A stretch of DNA of 10,445 nucleotides from the NCBI GenBank assembly GCA_003990745.1, contig RBNI01007313.1, positions 1 through 10,445 on the forward strand, in the 5' to 3' direction. The notes under the pieces are model-generated. The model was not told the origin of the DNA. It did not search any database and saw only the letters and a program-made list of their open reading frames with translations. The translations under genes and the position numbers were made by a program. Source of the DNA: Jimgerdemannia flammicorona (Eukaryota > Mucoromycota > Endogonomycetes > Endogonales > Endogonaceae). This document shows positions 7,442 to 10,445 of the stretch, in pieces. Positions within the stretch are counted from its first letter, which is position 1, and each line of letters starts with the position of its first letter.

Positions 7442-8320
7442 CAAATAATCAAGACCACACTCTGAAACAACTCTTTACTACTACTACAGCCTATATCTAT
7501 TGAGTTGTTATATTTTTCTGAGAACTTACTGAAGAATGGTGGTGAATCTTTCCTAAAAAAACCTCTCATATGGGACACCCAATCTGCAGTAGTTGCCCAG
7601 AATGCAGCAAACAATGCTCCAGGATATGGAGCCCATCCTGCAGCTCCTGGACTCAAATAACTTATAATTACTCAATATCACAGCAAAACTCTGATTGCTA
7701 AATCTTGAGTTAAACTCTGTAACCTCAAATTTGATGTATATGGCAAGGAGGAATTTGAAACCTTTTGTATAAAACTCAAGTCACTCCTGAATACTATTGG
7801 CCTAGGATATATTGCCAATGATGAAGTATGAAATAGTACAAGAGCAGACCATTTATTTGATGTACTGCCTGAATAGCTTACTAGAAAAATCTGAGAACAA
7901 GGATGCTCAGTTGGTTGTAATCATCAACAATAGTGTCTGGTAAGAATCAAGACTATGGTCAAGCAAATTCTAACAGCTGGACCAATTCTGCCTTAAAGAT
8001 AATTCAACAACAAGAAAAAGACTTGGACTAAGAAAGAGGAATCCAAGCATGAAGCATCTTGAGCTCCCTCCACATCCACATCATGGATACCCTGAAATTA
8101 TGAACCTACCTAGCTGAGTACCTTCAAAAAACTCACTGAAGGAGAAAGAAATGAACTTCAAAGAAGCAGAGCATACTTCTATTGCTGAAAGACAGGATAT
8201 ATGGCCAGTGCCTACCCTAACCAAAAACCCCAAACAGCAATATGAGCAACTGTTACTACTCTGTACCACCTCAACAATCTGACTACCAAGATATTAGACT
8301 TTGTCAAGTTAAGGCCAACT
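7442..8320 (+). pseudogene. Ty3 Gag (capsid part and CCHC nucleocapsid knuckle), degraded
   Basis: The frame with codons starting at 7442 is readable through to about 8422 with some 17 TAG/TAA/TGA stops. The capsid-like part at about 7724-7960 includes LKFDVYGKEEFETFCIKL and, later, ADHLFDVLPE, as in fungal retrotransposon Gag. At 8174-8215 lies a zinc knuckle with perfect C-x2-C-x4-H-x4-C spacing, reading YFYC*KTGYMASAY. The first and last Cys and the His have become Tyr (TGY to TAY, CAY to TAY) and a CGA has become TGA. Gag would package the element RNA into virus-like particles in the cytoplasm. The same frame continues directly into the dUTPase, so Gag and dUTPase were probably one polyprotein. 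Confidence 0.75.
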
Positions 8321-8712
8321 GCCAAGACTCCAACTAAAGGAAGTCAAAAAGTAGCCAGTTATGACCTGTATACAGCTGAAGAAGCTATAGTCTCCAACCA
8401 AGAAGTCAAGCAAGTCTATATATAGGAATCAACATCCAAATCTCTAAAGAATATATTGAAAGAATATGCTATTGCAGCAGCTTAGTACTGAAAGGACTCT
8501 CAGTAGAAGGAGGAGTCATTGATAAAGATTACACAGGTGAAATCATTGTTCTCATCTGAAACCATAGTTAGATACCCTTCAAGATCCCCATCAGTTTCTG
8601 CATTATCCAGATCCTATTTGAGAAAATTGAATCAATCCTGATAGTCAAGGAAGTCTCTGAACTACTGTCTACCATCTAAGGATCCAAAGGATTTGATTCA
8701 TCAAATAAGGCC
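8321..8712 (+). pseudogene. Retrotransposon dUTPase domain, degraded and frameshifted
   Basis: All five trimeric dUTPase motifs can be placed. Motif I is ASYDLY at 8354-8371 (Gly to Ser). Motif II is ERICYCSSLVLKG at 8458-8496. Motif III is GVIDKDYTGE at 8512-8541, with its catalytic Asp intact (8521-8523). Motif IV is SFCIIQIL at 8593-8616, in place of the usual RIAQ. Motif V is stop-GSKGFDSSNK at 8677-8709 (RGSxGFGS expected). The first half is in the Gag frame and the second half is two bases out of register. The switch falls in the tatatata run at 8418-8426, consistent with a 2-bp TA insertion. dUTPase hydrolyses dUTP to dUMP and keeps uracil out of new cDNA. In this position, between nucleocapsid and protease, it resembles the order in betaretroviruses. 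The present copy cannot be active. Confidence 0.85.
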
Positions 8713-8882
8713 CCAGCTCAACCTACTATAAATAAGGAAGAATAATTTTATAAGAAAATCAAAGATAGATATATACCAAGTGACTGATGTTCCCATAGCA
8801 TCGGAATGTACTCTTTCTGAATGATTGACATTGCTTCTCTTATATCAATGAACTGGCTCAAAGAAGAACCAACAGAAGGAAA

Positions 8883-9300
8883 GCTCCTATAACCAAAATT
8901 ACCATCATTAGATCAGACAAACTGCTTATACTTCAAGCTTTTGTCAACTAAGCATCTGTCAAGATTATGATAGACAGTGGTACCTTAGGCAACTTCATTA
9001 ATAAAAAAACAGCCAACAGACTCAAGGTCCTGACATCTCTGATACAACAAACTCAAGCAGTTGCTATAGCTGATGGAATCTTATATATTATTAGCAAGGA
9101 AGTTGGCAACCTACTCTTCTGAATTAGTGACTACTGAGTATATATTATCCTTCAGATTGTACTACTTCCTGATAATGAAATTATCCTTAGAATCCTATGA
9201 TTGAAATAAGAGAACCTCATGATTGATTGGGTAAACCATTCTCTGATTATTAAGAAAGGATGCCACAACTTCAAACTTTAAGGTGAAAAGGACCTACTCA
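8883..9300 (+). pseudogene. Ty3 aspartic protease (retropepsin), degraded
   Basis: The frame with codons at 8883 reads KIMIDSGTLGNFINKKT, with the catalytic triad DSG at 8973-8981 (usually DSGAT). The flap-side region follows (AIADG at about 9066) and then the block EIILRIL*LK*ENLMIDW at about 9177-9231. This block matches the Ty3 consensus hxLGxPWLxxxNPxIDW, with Gly, Trp and Arg lost to transitions. It would cleave the polyprotein during particle maturation. The same frame runs without a shift into RT. It differs from the dUTPase frame by one base near 8880, which could be a decay indel or a remnant of a gag-pol frameshift. Confidence 0.8.
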
Positions 9301-10324
9301 GTTCTAGTAACCCTGGACCAAAGATCACTCACATCAATAAGCTACAGCTCAAGAAATTGGCCAAGAAATGCCCTCTCTTCACCATCTCTATTCAATCATC
9401 CAAAGAAGAACCCAAGAACTCTGAAGAAGACTTTTTCAAAGTTGACAGCCATGTCAGATCCCTATTCCAGAAATTTTGAGATATATTCTCAAAGAAACTT
9501 CCAAAAGACCTACTATCTAAACAAGCAATAGACCATATCATTAAGACCATTTCAGATGCCAAGCCAGCCTTTAAGTTGATCTACTATATGTCTTTAAGAG
9601 AAATCAATATACTCAAAAAAGAGATTGATGAACTCCTAGAATAAGGATTCATTAGACTCAGTATATCACTCTATAGTGTACCAGTCCTCTTTATTGTCAA
9701 GAAAGAAGAAGATCTATAAATGTATATTTATTATTATGACCTCAATGAATAGACTATTAAGAACTATTACCCTCTACTCTGAATCAATGAAATATTCGAT
9801 AGGCTTACCAACTCACAATTTATGAGCTCTTCTGACCTGTAAAATAGTTACTAGTAAATTGCCATAAAAGAAGAAGATATCTACAAGATAGTCTTTCAAA
9901 CTTGCTATAGATATTTCAAGTTTCTGGTTATGTCTTTTAGCTTAACTAATGCTCCTGCAACCTTCCAGACTCTGATGAATACCATCCTGTACTCATATCT
10001 AGACAAATTTGTTGTTATTTATATTGATGATATCCTAGTCTTCAGTAAAACCCTGGAGGAACATCTCAAACATAAACTAGTACTACTGAAACTCCAAGAA
10101 AACCAACTCTTTGCAAAACTCAGCAAATGTAAAAGAAATTCAATTCCTTAGATATATTGTCACATCCAATGGAATTAAAGTGGACCTCAGTAAAATTTCC
10201 ACAATCAAGAATTGGCCCAGACTCAAGAAACTGAAAGACCTCCAGTTATTTCTGGGATTAGTAAACTATTACTGATGATTTGTTACAAACTTTGCCAAGA
10301 TTGCTACTGCTCTTATCTAAATAA
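9301..10324 (+). pseudogene. Ty3 reverse transcriptase, degraded, truncated before RNase H
   Basis: RT motifs in order in one frame up to 10128: LKKEIDELLE*GFIR at about 9615, VKKEEDL*MYIYYYDLN at about 9696 (VKKKDGxLRMCIDYRxLN in intact copies), motif A SSDL with its Asp at 9834-9836 followed by three stops where DLRxxYxxI is expected, motif B SLTNAPATFQ at about 9939-9968, and motif C YIDD at 10020-10031, intact. After SKC at 10120-10128 about 11 bases seem to be missing and the frame changes. The thumb then reads EIQFLRYIV...KDLQLFLGLVNYY**FVTNFAKI up to about 10305. The stop codons correspond to Arg or Gln. Only the short piece 9930-10151 is stop-free. RNase H and integrase would follow but are replaced by the sequence from 10325. 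Confidence 0.9.
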
Positions 10325-10445
10325 TGTAACGGTGACCCCAGAATGATGACATCAGCACAGGAGACAGCCTTTCCTTGCAAAGCCACTAGATCAGAGCACG
10401 AGAAGATCATACGGCATACGAGATGAGCAACGATGACCAACTGTG
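10325..10445 (+). mobile_element. Start of a younger LTR inserted in the decayed RT (partial)
   Basis: RT homology stops at about 10320, and from 10325 the sequence reads TGTAACGGTGACCCC. The leading TG and this kind of opening are common for fungal Ty3-type LTRs. A palindrome TGATGACATCA follows at 10344-10354, close to the TGATGTCATCA pair at 1065-1090. CpG reappears (five in about 115 bp, against two in the preceding 2.9 kb), so this DNA is less mutated and therefore younger. The window ends before any LTR end, so length and family are unknown. A 14-base match to a sequencing adapter at 10411-10424 leaves an assembly artefact as an alternative for the last stretch. Confidence 0.5.

Larger units (their letters stand above)
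7387..10324 (+). mobile_element. Decayed Ty3/gypsy (Metaviridae) retrotransposon with dUTPase, 3' part missing
   Basis: The + strand carries, in order, a Gag region with CCHC knuckle, dUTPase, aspartic protease and reverse transcriptase, the gag-pol order of Ty3 elements with an added dUTPase. CpG is almost absent: I found two CpG in about 2.9 kb. Stops are TAG/TAA/TGA at positions expected to be Gln or Arg, and Cys, His and Gly codons are changed by transitions, the signature of RIP or of deamination of methylated C. At least three frame changes occur (near 8420, 8880 and 10129). RNase H, integrase and the 3' LTR are not in the window; the element is cut off at about 10324 by an LTR-like sequence. 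The 5' part probably continues at 1501-2906 on the far side of the PLE. Confidence 0.85.

Overview
The window looks like transposon-dense DNA from a filamentous fungus; I cannot name the lineage. Nothing in it resembles a bacterial gene layout. The evidence is a Ty3-type polyprotein with fungal-style RT motifs, repeat-induced-point-mutation-like decay (CpG lost, CpA to TpA changes, TAG/TAA/TGA in place of Gln/Arg codons) and a younger GC-rich retroelement inside the decayed DNA.

Layout. (1) 1-2905 is AT-rich and I found no CpG in it. It has no intact gene. A pair of CRE-like palindromes and a TATA-like stretch near 1065-1115 could be remnants of an LTR promoter. From about 1500 to 2906 one + strand frame stays nearly open apart from decay-type stops, and it ends in a segment that could be the start of a Gag protein. 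(2) 2906-7386 is a GC-rich, CpG-rich Penelope-like element (PLE) on the minus strand. It has two 499-bp direct pseudo-LTRs, an extra inverted partial pseudo-LTR at its 5' side, ORF1 (Cys/His-rich, 409 aa) and ORF2 (reverse transcriptase, about 694 aa, without a recognisable GIY-YIG endonuclease). ORF2 has no ATG near its start and overlaps ORF1 in the -1 frame, across an A7 slippery heptamer. Both reading frames are intact. (3) 7387-10324 is the decayed body of a Ty3/gypsy (Metaviridae) element on the + strand: Gag with a mutated CCHC knuckle, a dUTPase domain, an aspartic protease with DSG, then RT with YIDD. (4) 10325-10445 changes composition abruptly, regains CpG and begins TGTAACGG, which fits the first bases of another, younger LTR inserted in the old pol gene.

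How it fits together. An old dUTPase-carrying Ty3 element was heavily mutated. A PLE then inserted, probably into or next to its gag region, and a second LTR element appears to have landed in its pol. The three pseudo-LTR copies of the PLE differ from each other only by transitions (26 of 26 differences between the direct copies, 12 of 12 between the inverted arm and its partner), so C deamination has acted on these repeats too, while the two PLE frames remain open.

The most interesting points are the dUTPase between nucleocapsid and protease, the candidate -1 frameshift joining PLE ORF1 to ORF2, and the 15-bp hinge where the inverted pseudo-LTR copy joins the direct one.
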